Below are positions 34,734 through 46,319 of a stretch of 64,000 bases of DNA, in pieces. This stretch comes from Schistosoma haematobium (lineage: Eukaryota; Platyhelminthes; Trematoda; Strigeidida; Schistosomatidae). The notes under the pieces were generated by a model. That model saw only the letters and a list, made by a program, of their open reading frames with translations, had not been told where the DNA came from and made no database searches. The position numbers and the translations under genes were made by a program. Every line of letters starts with the position of its first letter. The first letter of the stretch is position 1. The DNA lies in contig NC_067196.1 of assembly GCF_000699445.3 (NCBI RefSeq), positions 59,959,364-60,023,363 on the forward strand, read 5' to 3'.

Positions 34734-35535
34734 ATATCATCTTCCTCTAATATGCTTATACATGTGTTCATTATTTTTCCTATGGGGAAAAAACCAAAAG
34801 CAACCTTTTTGTCTTAATATTGTTCATGCTGTCGCTTGGTATGCATACTCTCATATACTGAATTGGTTTCTCACGTTCTGTATCCTTATGCAATTGCGAG
34901 TGTATTTCGACACGCACTTACATGTTAATTTGTTTCTTTTCCCGGGATGACGGAAAAAGATAGAAAGTGACAAACAATACAATGAGTCAAAACTTTAATT
35001 GTACATTTTTTATTGTTATATTGTTCCATATAGCCCCTTGTGCCAAAGAAAGAAAACCAGATGCTACTGAACATAGCAAGCCATCAGAATAGTGTTTATC
35101 AAAGACATGGTTGCTGGGTGTAAACTTCTGGTTCATCGCGTCTTAGATTCATCACAACCCCTCCAAGAATGAATGAGCTATCGCAGCAAATAAACCCACA
35201 AATGAATGAACTTGTAAATCTTTGATATTTATACTGACCTCACAATTATAGCTGGACATATCCTAGTTAAAGATACTTGTTCACTCATCCGCACAAGATC
35301 ACGAGAGAATGACGGCGACCATACCACGTTGAAAGCCCTGGTTCTCGTCCGTCCGCCTACCTTGGAACTACTGGTCAGACCGGATCAAATGCTTCTTAAT
35401 GTATTGGCAACTTTCAAAATATATCATCGGACTCATTCATCTCTGACTTTTGACCCGACTGAGTTGTCTATTATGTATTAATGTCCTACAGACAAAACTT
35501 TTGTCAAACCCTGAATATTTGTAGCATCTTTTAGA
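34734..35535 (+). mobile_element. Older LTR element: right part with decayed 3' LTR
   Basis: This continues the copy interrupted at 29477. About 34890-35170 aligns with the pol-LTR spacer of the younger element (GTATTTCGACACGCACTTACAT; AGCAAGCCATCAGAA). About 35173-35535 is a diverged LTR recognised by CGCAGCAAATAAACCC at the start and TTGTCAAACCCTGAATA near the end. Divergence is far higher than between the two young LTRs. Confidence 0.72.
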
Positions 35536-35854
35536 CAAAATGGTTTAGCAACATGATATAAGAGCGACCCCTTTTTGAGTATGAATCTCATACATTGAAC
35601 AGTAAGTTAAAAATATAGACAGTCACTCGTGGTTGTTATCAATCCATTATCCAATGAAGACAAACTACAATGAGGAAATCCACGCATCAAGTAAACATCC
35701 CAACTATTTACAACAGAAATATTGTAAAGAATATTGAAAGGCAGATCATTCTGACAATTCAAAATCATGATATCTACTGCTCATAGTGTTATGTACCGTA
35801 TTACTATAACAACCGAGAGGGTACGATTACGAAAGTTGACGGCCGTCGGTTCCA
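35536..35854 (+). promoter_or_regulatory. 5' flank of the RIB43A gene
   Basis: Only about 320 bp separate the old LTR remnant from the start codon, so the promoter and 5' UTR must lie here or inside the LTR. No clear TATA or initiator signal was identified. Confidence 0.4.
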
Positions 35855-38800
35855 ATGTATAAACTTGATTTGCCGATAGATACTAAAGAGGCAGCAGCGA
35901 TTGAATTAAGAAGGAGAAGAGAGAAAGAGCGTCAAGCACGTATTTTTGACTCCCGTATTCGTCAAATTGGAGTAATTTCTAAAAGTTCATTGAATTCACT
36001 ATGCTACAGATTGATGACGAAGCTCTTAAACATCAAGTGGAGGAGAAAAAACTTCGAGAGCTAGACGAGAAACAACGTGATTTAGCATATGGTAAATTGA
36101 TAATTGTTTATTTATATGGGGCTTAGCTGCTGATGCAGCGCGCAACGACAAGATTGCGTGCTTATTTGAGAAACGACAACATGACGATGAGAGAGAACTC
36201 GCAAAGAATCTTAATGAATTCAGATCTGTTCATCAGCAGCCTGAGTCAAGAAGAGAATTTGACCTTTACGATCCCAATGCATTAAAGTTAGACCGTCCTG
36301 CTCGTGTTTCTGATGATGACCCTCGATGTGGCGTCGCCTCTCTTCAAAAGTTTGATGGTGAAGATTTGAATTTAAAGGCTAGAATGAAGTATCAACGAGA
36401 ACAGTTACAAAACTGGTTTGACAGACAGATTGAAGAAAGGAATAGGGCCGAAAATGCTAAGAAGGAGGCAGACAGGTAAATATAAATCTATGTGCTCCTC
36501 GAGGAGTCAGTGAGGAGTGACTACTCCTTATTAGCTTTTTACTTATTTGGAGTTTTTTGTGAAAAAAGTGATCTTTTATGACCTTGTTATATGTCTGTGC
36601 ACTAAAATTTTTAAATTTCTCTTCATTGTACTGAGGTCGTTTTTAGAATACTATAGTTTTTAGATTGAATGATTTTTTAGGGATTTTGTTTGGTTTCGAA
36701 GATGAGTTTTCATAAGTCACTCACACTATCTACACAACTGTTACACACAGGCAAAGATTTAACAGTCTTTTCCCTCGATATGCAACATTTTAGTGGTGTT
36801 CACATTTGTTGTAACACTAAATTAAACCTATATAACTCAATTCATCCAGGGACCACATGGCATTTTGAACATTTAGAAAGTATTGTGTGTTTTGACTTCG
36901 GTTAATTTGCAGTGAATCTGAACGCAAATCCAAATTCTTGCATGCTGTCTATTTCTTGTTTCAATCAGCGAAAGGCTTTTAAGTTATAATTTTTCACAAG
37001 ATTTTCAGGAATTCTAAATTGGAGCTACTCTAAAGAAGATCTGTACAGCTCTCTCTCGTTTTGGTTACTTTTGCGAAGATAAGCCTGGTGATGGAAAAAT
37101 TCGCTCTTCTTGATAATCCAGATAAATTTAGATTTAGGTTGAGAGATCGATTGTGTTTATACAAAGCATGATAAAAACCACTTTCTTACAAGGGTTCAAT
37201 TAGTGTGATCTAGGTATTTTAACTATCACGTGATCAAATTCCAAGAGTAAGTAATAATTTATCCACCCTGATAAAATTAAATAATTTCAGTACGAAGGAT
37301 TATGTTATGGTTTTCACATTTAGTCGATTGATGATGACGAAAAGACTGAATAAGAACTCGACTAGCAATATTCTTGAATATATATAAACAAGTAACTTAA
37401 CCGACACGTACAGTACAGTCACAAAAGAATTGAATCGACGCAGCAGAAGTAAAGTAATTGTGATGCAGATCTTTCATTAATTATATTTTACTTATGTTAA
37501 AACTGTCACTACAATTACCAGCAGTTGTGTCGGAGCAGAAACAAATCCATGACTACGTTATGCACGTCTGTTTGACATTTTATTGATATGAGTTCAAACT
37601 GTCCAACGTGTCACCTAATCAACGTGTGCCAAATATTTATATATCAATAGAGTAATGAAATATAGTTAACAGTTAAATAAATAGATGGATAAACAATCAA
37701 AAGATACCGTAAGTATAGGCATTTTAATCGGTCACACGACTCAACACAAGTTAGTTGGATGAATTCAACGATCACGTTCTGTGTCGGGTCTTGTTCAAAA
37801 TGAGTATAATGTCGTACGGAATTAACATGTCTCTTGCAAACTATACTGAACATTTCACAATGTGAAATGCAGTAATATAAATTTATTTAGGCCTAGTAAT
37901 ATGTTTTCAGTGATTTTTTCTTCATCAGCCGGAACGACTAGCTTGCTCATTTAAAGGTAGTCGCCTTTGTCTGTCAATCTAATGCCTAAGCCAGATTCCA
38001 GCACCAGAACAATATGAAAATCCATTCTAACTGAATTTTTGACTAACTAGTCGCTTTTTTGTTGGTAGTTAGCGATGTTTATTAATAGTGGTTATTACCA
38101 GAAGCGCTTTCTTTCGTTTTTGCATTTTATAATCAGCTACAGAATACTACAAGAAACAATTTACTAAGTTTTGTTAGCATGAGACCTCAATGTTTAAGGT
38201 CTTTTGAAACGTATATTGTCTGAAATAGATATATATATTTTGTCAACTCATTATTTTGCTTTGTACGAATTTAGCAACGTTTAAAAGCAAAATCAACGAC
38301 GAATTACTCATTTAATTAATCAACTTGTTTGGTATGCCTTGAAAATTGAATAGCATCCCTTATAAAACAATTGCACAACCTAATATTCCTAGTGGTTTAC
38401 AAGACATTTGCGTGGTGACATTCTGAGCAAAAAAGATCAACTTTAAACAGATGATTCGACTCTTTTTCACTTTAGTCTTGTTTTATCAGTTTAACATCTC
38501 AGGTAGTCTTATTTCATTCATGTAAAATTTAATCAGTTCGTCTTGCACTTGTGTTATAATGCCTAATAATACTGCAGTATTCAGGTTATTTTAGCTCTTC
38601 TCTCTGAAAACTTTATCGGTGACAGGAAGCCAAACAAAAGATAAACTAATAAAAACTTTTGATTTTGGGGACCACAGCCCTTGGTAATATAAAAAGCATT
38701 TAATTAGAAAATCTAAGTTCGACAACAATTTACCCGGCTGCTTTTTGTGAAATAAGTTGTAGTTACTCTGAAAACGTAGTAATTAAAATTGATAACCAAT

Positions 38801-41574
38801 AGCAATTACCAAAAAACTCTTTGTGCGGATACAGTTTGTCGATGATTATTCATAGAAATTATTTCATCAACAGACATTATCAAATTAACTGCTTCGCCAC
38901 CACTTGTTTGAATGCCCACAAACATGTGCGTTGCTATAGAGTTTCCTGCTTGTTAAGCCTACATATGTAAGCAGATAATCTGAAACATTTTGATTTTCAG
39001 TATTATATAGCCTAGTATCAACGGTGTACAATTTCACTTTGCTTAATTACAAGACCGTCTGATAACCAATTCTTTATATTTGTCAATAGACTATTAGATA
39101 TACATTCATCAAGCATGAAAACTGGGTGTTTACTTTCTTCTGACTTGTATATCACTGGTTTAAATTAACCGCAAATAAACTAGACCCTACTACATTTTCG
39201 CCTATTTTACGCAGCAGAAGTAAGGAACACGTTATTGAATGAATATTAGTTGAAATATGAGCAGAACTACTTGGTCATTTCTATTTTTAGTAAGGTGATT
39301 CTTATTTTGAAATGTTTTAATTTTTTTCATCTGAATTTCGAAAACACCTAGATTGTATGATCTTAAAAGAAGAGAATTAGATCAACGTGCATGTGAACTT
39401 CAAAAAGCTGAGGAACAATGCCGACGAGCAATAAATGTAGCCATGCAGAGATATAACAAATTATTAAAAGAAGAAAGTGACCAAAAAGCTCTTCTAAAAG
39501 CCAAACAAACAGAAGATGACAATATGACAGAGATATGCAATGCAATATATGGTGATTTCCTTAGCGAGAATCCTGCTCAAGCAATATCTGCTTTTGGAAC
39601 TAATCGAATAATTCCTGACCGTTACAAAGGAATGACACTTGAACAAATAAAAGATATTCGTAAATCTCAGGAGGAGCAAATGAAAGAAAGAGAGGTATCA
39701 GATTGGTTAGCAGTAATATTGAGTTTAAAGCATTCAAAATTCAACCAAACGTTCTTATAGGTTTTCTAACACATCGCTTTAGGAAGTTTACTGGTTATAA
39801 GCATTGAGGATGCGCTTTTGCTCAGCTCAACCTAGTGAGAAAATGGCTAAATATTATGCATTATGTTGTGCATTTAATGACAAAATTATTTTTATTCGTT
39901 AAAATAAAGGTAAATAGAGATTGCTTTGGTCACAAACAAAAACGAAACGGCACAAAATTTAAGAAATATATCAGATAACGTTTCATTCATTTTTCACGCA
40001 ATATTATTTCAACAAATTCAAGTATATTTTACTGTTACAACTTACAAATATCCTGTTGATATTAGCCGTCTGTAACTGTTAATGTAAATAAAAGAACTTA
40101 AAATTATTAAATTTCTCATTCTTAAAGATCATTCTTTAGAACAAAAGTCAGATAAAACATTAGGTCATCATGGTTATCAACGCGAAAATGAATTTTTAAC
40201 TTATCCTCCTGATAAGCACAGAAGATTAATGTTGCTGAAAATGTTTTAAAATAATAAGTTTTCAAGTTAGTTAGTTAGTCAATTTAAACAATGACCATTT
40301 CGAGATAAAAATAAGTAAGATTTGTAAATTCTCCCATTTACTAGTTAATTATTTGTTACTTTAAATTTATTACATTTATTATGGATTTGCATTCGAGTTT
40401 TTACATGAAACATGACCGTCGCCTGAAAGTTATCAGTCTACAAACGAGTTATTGGTATACAGTACTCAATAAATTAGACCAACATCTAATGAACATCTCT
40501 TATGTTTATTTATTTGTTTATTGAAGCGTCAGTTAGCAAGACAAAAGCAAGAAGATGAAGAATGGGATAATCAACTATTAAAATCATCTAGACTAGGCTT
40601 GTTAATAGAAAGAGAAATTGAACGATCCACACGTGAAATAAATCGAAAAGTAGCTGAAAAAAATCTTCAGCTAGCTCATGAACAGAAAGCTTTTCAAGAT
40701 TACTTGAACAAAGAAGTAAGTTGTGAAGTCGTTTTTTAATGCATATAAAATTATCTTCCCTTCAATTCAAAGTTATAAAACGTTGATAATAAGATTATTT
40801 TTATCTATGGCTGCCTAAGTAACCATCATCATGATTTTTTGTTTTGATTGTTATCACAGTAATCAGTTAAAAAAGGACTTCTGCTGACCAAAAAACAAAA
40901 TGGCACCTACTGGTGAAATGACTGTCTTCCAGTCTGAGCTGTACCATAAAATATAGACTCGTTTATTGAGTCTCTAGAGGTGATCCTCCTCTTTGATTAA
41001 AGGCCTTATGTTACACGGTTGAAATATTATGTTACTAGTACAATTTTTATCAATCATCACCCTCAAACTCCTATATTTGAATATTATTTCGCCATTACCA
41101 CTCTTTGATTTCCTTTATACCGAACTAATTATATTCTCTATCATCATTAATTTTATTTCAAGTCGTTGTCGTTGATTTTCTTTTCTTGCTCTGGTGCAAA
41201 AAAGTAACTTGAAGCGATATATCGCACTTATATAAAATCTTGTGCGATTGGTTTTTTCTGTTAGATGGAATATTTTAGTGACTTTGTTGAACGCCTTAAT
41301 ATCATTTAAAATGAAAAATCTACATTTAAAATGAAATGATAGTTAAATCAAGGTATATAAATCAAACAAAATGAGAAACAGGAAAATGCAAAACGTTTTA
41401 AATTTTCCCGTTATAAATCTTTTGGTTGTATCAGACAATTGGTGTGAAAATGTATGACCAAAAACAAATTAAATATTAAGATATGTGTTATGAATAAACT
41501 TGGAAGAGAAACGTTTACAAGCCTACAAGGTGAATTAAATGACAAATAGTGTTGAGAAAAAGATTTCATGCATG

Positions 41575-41619
<45 letters not shown>

Positions 41620-43628
41620 TAAAGGATTGCAACTAGTATACCTCAGTTAAGAATGGGTTCCATGAGTATTTATCCTAAAAACGTCAGATTACGTTAGTAA
41701 CCAAAGTATTGATCTTTTAACTTAATTCAACTTTATGAAAATAAAAAATAAAGGCGAATGTGAAAAAACGCATTTGACAAACAATTTTTCTGATGATTTT
41801 ATATTCATCATTTTTATTTCAAGCCAAATTAAAGATTTAAGTTAACAACTCAATGTTATCATTCCCGAATGATCAAGATTCTCTTACATTTATCTAAATT
41901 TATTACTTATAAGAATGTCTATTTGTTTTACATTGAGTTCTTTTAAATGTGAAACTGTTTCACTTGTAATATAACATCGAAAATATATGATTTCTTTCAT
42001 GTATCATTATCTATTATATTAAACTATGTTTCATTATATCTCTCATATTGCTAATATTAACATATCGGTAAGAATCCTGCCATATGAAACTTTTGGTTTT
42101 AGCAATTATATGATATATATATATATATATATAACCCTGTAAATTTCTAAAACAAAGCATTAAATGCATGTAATTTTAAAATTAATACTTTTAGATAGAA
42201 AAATGCAGAAAAGATGCAAAAATAGAAGGCAAACATTTTTTCCTTTTATTAGGGTGTGATCAGAGAGGTGATATATTATCATTTTAATTTAAGAGGACAC
42301 ATAATAGCACTGGTATTAGATATACTTACAAGTTTCTGTTCTATAGTTTTTAAGGAATAATTACTAAGTAAACATGAAATATTAAGATCTATACAATTAA
42401 AGTGTTTTATTTAGGTCATTTCAATATAATCAATTTTGCTGATGATTTTTTTGTATAGTCAGTTAAACCTTATTATCTATGGATAAAACAATTTAATTCT
42501 CACAAAGTATATTCATAACGTATTCAGCAATATTTTTTGTGGAAATTTTAGTAATTTAATAATTGAATCCATACGTCAGTTAATGCCAGACTACCATAGG
42601 AAATCAGTAAGCACTGGAAGGCCGTTTTGCCCTAGTATGGAACTCCTCAGTAGCGCGCATCCACGACCCGCCCTGCGGGATTCGAACCAAGGACCCATCA
42701 ATCTCGTGCGCGAACGCTTAACCATTAGACCACTGAGCTGGCATCCAACGGTATTAATATCTAATTTCAACCAATTCACGAAAATGCTCCACCGTCTACC
42801 ACTGTCTTCAGTGAGTTACTATCTCACAACAGACCTGGTTGAACTTCACTGGTCATAGCTTCTCACTAGAACTCCAAGAAATACCTCTCGAAGCCAATCA
42901 CCAATGAGTACATGATGATTATTATAGAAGAGGGTTTTGTGGAGATTTTAGTAATCTAATAGTTGGATTCATGGATGCACACTGCTGAGGAGTCTTATAC
43001 TAGGACGAAACCGCCATCCAGTGTTTCTAGGTCTCCTGTGGTGGCTTAGCTTCAACTGACTTATGAATTCAACTACTAAATTGAAAAAAACTTATTAATT
43101 GTTGAAATTTACTACTGAAAGAGTATGAACAGTAGGAGTATATGTATACAGATATATTTCTGATTACTCATAATTCATTATCAATACAATAAAATCGTTC
43201 AATTAAACGATAACTTGAGTGTTTTATAGATATTCGCTAAATGTTAAGATAAGGATCTTTTCATAACATAAAATGGCTGAAGTTGTTCATATGGATCACT
43301 TGATATCAACTCTATAGTCTAAAATTTTATAGCTAAACCCATAGATTTGACCATCCACAAAATCATAGGAATGTATCATTGGAAAGTTCCAGACAAAATG
43401 AAATTATTGTATAGCATGCCCTAGTTTTCTATTTAATATTATTTTGTAATGATTAACTATCATTATTATAACATAAATCTTAATATTAAATTATGCAATT
43501 ACTATCATGTTTGTTTTAACTAAATTATTCATTATTTTCCATATTTTTTAATTGTAATCATTTTTCAGCTATATACAAATCAACCAACTGGTCATTATTT
43601 CACCCAATTCAATACTACATCACGTTAA
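35855..43628 (+). CDS. RIBC2: RIB43A-like ciliary protein (RIBC2 type), six exons
   Basis: RIB43A proteins are coiled-coil components bound inside the doublet microtubules of cilia and flagella; in flukes that means flame cells, sperm and the swimming larval stages. Exons: 35855-35971, 36010-36091, 36127-36475, 39352-39694, 40527-40715 and 43569-43628, giving 379 residues, close to the usual length of about 380. All junctions are GT...AG with consistent phase. Family blocks are legible in order: [23 protein letters not shown] joined to [108 protein letters not shown]; and the hallmark C-terminus [14 protein letters not shown]. Composition is rich in Glu, Lys, Arg and Gln, fitting long coiled coils. 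The first two introns are 38 and 35 bp, the last three 2,876, 832 and 2,853 bp. RIBC2 is preferred over RIBC1 from the C-terminal match; invertebrates may have one ancestor of both. Confidence 0.93.
36476..39351 (+). other. Large intron 3 of RIB43A gene
   Basis: 2,876 bp, donor AG|GTAAAT and acceptor CACCTAG. No repeat family or hidden exon was recognised; short frames at 36690 and 37644 have no domain. Confidence 0.7.
39695..40526 (+). other. Intron 4 of RIB43A gene
   Basis: 832 bp between GAG|GTATCA and TTGAAG|CGT. Nothing else recognised inside. Confidence 0.75.
41576..41617. repeat. (TA)n microsatellite
   Basis: About 42 bp of TA dinucleotides in the last RIB43A intron. Confidence 0.9.
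42545..42790 (-). mobile_element. tRNA-headed ribozyme SINE, reverse copy
   Basis: On the - strand: box A-like GCTCAGTGGTCTAATGG (about 42725-42745), box B-like GGTTCGAATCCC (about 42676-42688), then a decayed hammerhead region with CTGAGGA and ACGGCC, and the family tail. GAAA of the core has become CAAAA-like, so the ribozyme is unlikely to work. The head could be mistaken for a tRNA gene. Confidence 0.75.
42935..43085 (+). mobile_element. Ribozyme SINE, headless copy with inverted tail
   Basis: The tRNA head is missing. In its place, about 42940-42975 is a reverse copy of the family 3' tail (TAGTAATCTAATAGTTGGAT), joined to the hammerhead region and a normal forward tail (about 43025-43085). 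The unit therefore has inverted-repeat ends. Confidence 0.65.
42979..43024 (+). ncRNA. Hammerhead ribozyme-like motif
   Basis: Helix I is perfect (ACACTG 42979-42984 with CAGTGT 43019-43024). The core CTGAGGA (42985-42991) and GAAA (43007-43010) are intact; helix II has GTC/GAC closing pairs; the cleavage triplet is ATC (43016-43018). Helix III has lost pairing beyond its first pair (ACCGCCAT where ACGGCCGT is expected from sister copies). Activity is doubtful. Confidence 0.65.
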
Positions 43629-46319
43629 AAAAAATAATAATAATATACTACTACTACCATCGATGAATATGTTATATTCCATATTGATCAAATTTTTCGA
43701 ATAAAATTCTAGAAATAATAAACTTTCAAAATAATATTTTTAAAAGTTCAAAAGAAGTCATTTTATTTTACTTTATTTCAAACAAACAGTAACATTAATA
43801 GTAATGAATAAAATTGAAATCTATTGACAACAACATATTACAGCTATTTAAAAATGTTTAGGTATAAGAGTTACTAGGGATTGTTATTATTATTATTATT
43901 AGATTAATTAATTTGTTCAAAATTCAACATAATAAAAGCATCTATTCCTTGAAATATTCGACTCTTTTTTTAAAAAAATTCTTTACATTTAGTTCATTTG
44001 TTTGTTTTGTTAAGTCATTACAATCGTTTTACAGTTTTTTTTAAAATTTTTATTGATGTTTTCTACCAAATGCTTATAAGCGTTTTGATTATACTTTGAA
44101 GTGGACTTTAAATGGTAAATATTCATTTTGTTGTGAGGTAAACTTTTCATAATTTTCTGTTAGGGTAATTCTTGACTTCAAATCATTTTATGGTTTTGCG
44201 TTATTGTTAAGAATGGCAGATACATTTTTAGATGTACATATGTTTATAATGGTATTCGATCTAGCTCGTAGAAGCGTAAGGTTGCTTCGAATTCTATACT
44301 CAAAAGCGCTTAGGTATCCCAATTTAAAATATCTATCTTCTATGGAAAAAGATGTTCTATCGTTCGACTAACCGAAATCTGAAATTATATTATATGTTAA
44401 CAGTTGTTTGAAGCATTTTGTTATTATCATTCTCAGATATGAAGCCAAAAACTGCTGTAGATATAACTTCAATGGATAAATGCTTCGTATAATCGAATTT
44501 AATGAAATAGTAAACCGATTGTCTATGAAGTTGTAGTCACTTTACATACATTTTATGAAATTACTGAACTAGTTGTGTGTTTCTATAAGTTCAACACTGA
44601 TAGCTACCATTTCACCTTATTTGGGACATCGGCCATTATTTTAAACCTGATCATTCAGTCTCTTGAATTCATACTCTTTCCTTAAGTAACTCAATGTTTA
44701 AATTAATTATCCACTATCTCTTAGGATCAGTAGAATTGGTAAGTCATTAATATCATGGCAACCCAACTCGATTTGGCCAAGTAAATATTTTCATTTGAGT
44801 ACAAGTCACCGTGACTTCCCTTCATTTATTTAGACAATACAGTCTAATAATAGCGTTTTCTCATGAACTCACATTGAATATTATTTCTTAGTAGGTATCA
44901 AAATATTTAATCAACAAGTTTGAAAGACCACAACTTTATAAATAGTTACAGTATATAACCTAATCAAATACATCTATGATCTGTGATAATGGTCAACTAT
45001 GGCAAATTCCTTACTAAAAATAAGAAAGAACGGTTAAATGAACAAAGTTCTATTAGTTGATTTATCCAACAACAAAGTGAATTTTCTTTTAAGATTACTT
45101 GAAGCAACAAAATATTTCCAATGTAATTAAACGAGTATTAAAATCGGAATCTTACGAGTCCGAATTCTTGCTACTAGCTAGTGAGAAAAAATTTATCTAC
45201 GGTAGGCAGTTATATCAGTGAAGCTACTGATGACCTGTTATTGGATTTCGGTCCCACATTAAGATTAGTCAGGTTTTCAGAACTTAGTTTCTAATTTATG
45301 GTAATTCCATTGTTTGAAGTATAGACCATACTACTGTTTAATTCAGTGACAAAAGTAAACGTGGTTCATTCTTATCAATAAATATTTGAGGACTGATGTG
45401 TTCGTACAGATGTTTAAAATTTGAGACTTTCACTGCATTGCATACTTTATTAGATACTGTGTAGAATATTTTAGTAAACGAAAATCACTGGTCCTTATAG
45501 TCTCACTAACTGTCGTTAATTTCAGTCTTTACCACTAATTACACCAGTGATGTGAAACTGATCACGATGATTTTCTACTTAGAATAAGTGGGCGAATTCA
45601 TCTAAAATTGTAAGAAGCATCCATCTATCAGTTACTTCATATAGTAAGAATTATTTTCCATGTAGATCAGGACTGAATGAACATGTCCCAACAATCGGAA
45701 TACCAAGAAAAATTCTCCTTACGTAGCCTCTAATGTTGCGCAGAATAGTCTATTAAAATATAAAATAAATTACAAGAATTGTGATAAGAACTGGTATTTT
45801 TAGAAGCTAACTTTAATCCCTCGTAGGTTGTTTTTTGATTGGTCGCTGTACTACTAACAAATGAACAGTAGTTTATATTTTATTTGTTTATATATATACC
45901 TGAAGTACTTTTACTAACTACATAACTTGCTGCAATTACTCTATAATCTCATGCGATTATGGTATCAATTCTACAGTTGAATAGTTTTTTCCATCCTTCA
46001 TCGCTCAATACTTCGTATAATCCCATTTAAACCGACCTTTCTTTTCCTGAAACACAGTATATTATAAATTACCGTTAATCCCCGTCATATCTTCTAGACA
46101 TTTTAATTTTATCCACATTGTCAGCTTAGAAACTCACTGACTGTTTGGGCGTACTTTCGGATGTGTCGATAGGATAAAGAGAATTCGGCTTTAGGAATCT
46201 GTAAATTCATGATCTTTTATTTATTCCTCATAATAATAAAGTACTAACAGAAAAGTTTTGGCTTATAGTTTCAGTCCTGGAAGTGTAACAGTTATCTAAG
46301 CGTTTTAACTCTCAAAGAT
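43629..46319. other. Intergenic, nothing recognised
   Basis: Immediate 3' flank of RIB43A, then about 2.6 kb AT-rich DNA with a short ATT run near 43880-43901. No supported gene or repeat. Confidence 0.45.

Larger units (their letters stand above)
40716..43568 (+). other. Large intron 5 of RIB43A gene
   Basis: 2,853 bp between GAA|GTAAGT and TTTTTCAG|CTA. It contains (TA)n runs at 41576-41617 and about 42112-42133, and two ribozyme SINE copies (42545-42790 reverse, 42935-43085 forward). Confidence 0.75.

Noticed and set aside
42670..42745. Possible tRNA gene on the - strand
   Set aside because: Box A and B are good, but the sequence continues directly into the ribozyme and tail of the SINE, and acceptor-stem pairing is not evident.
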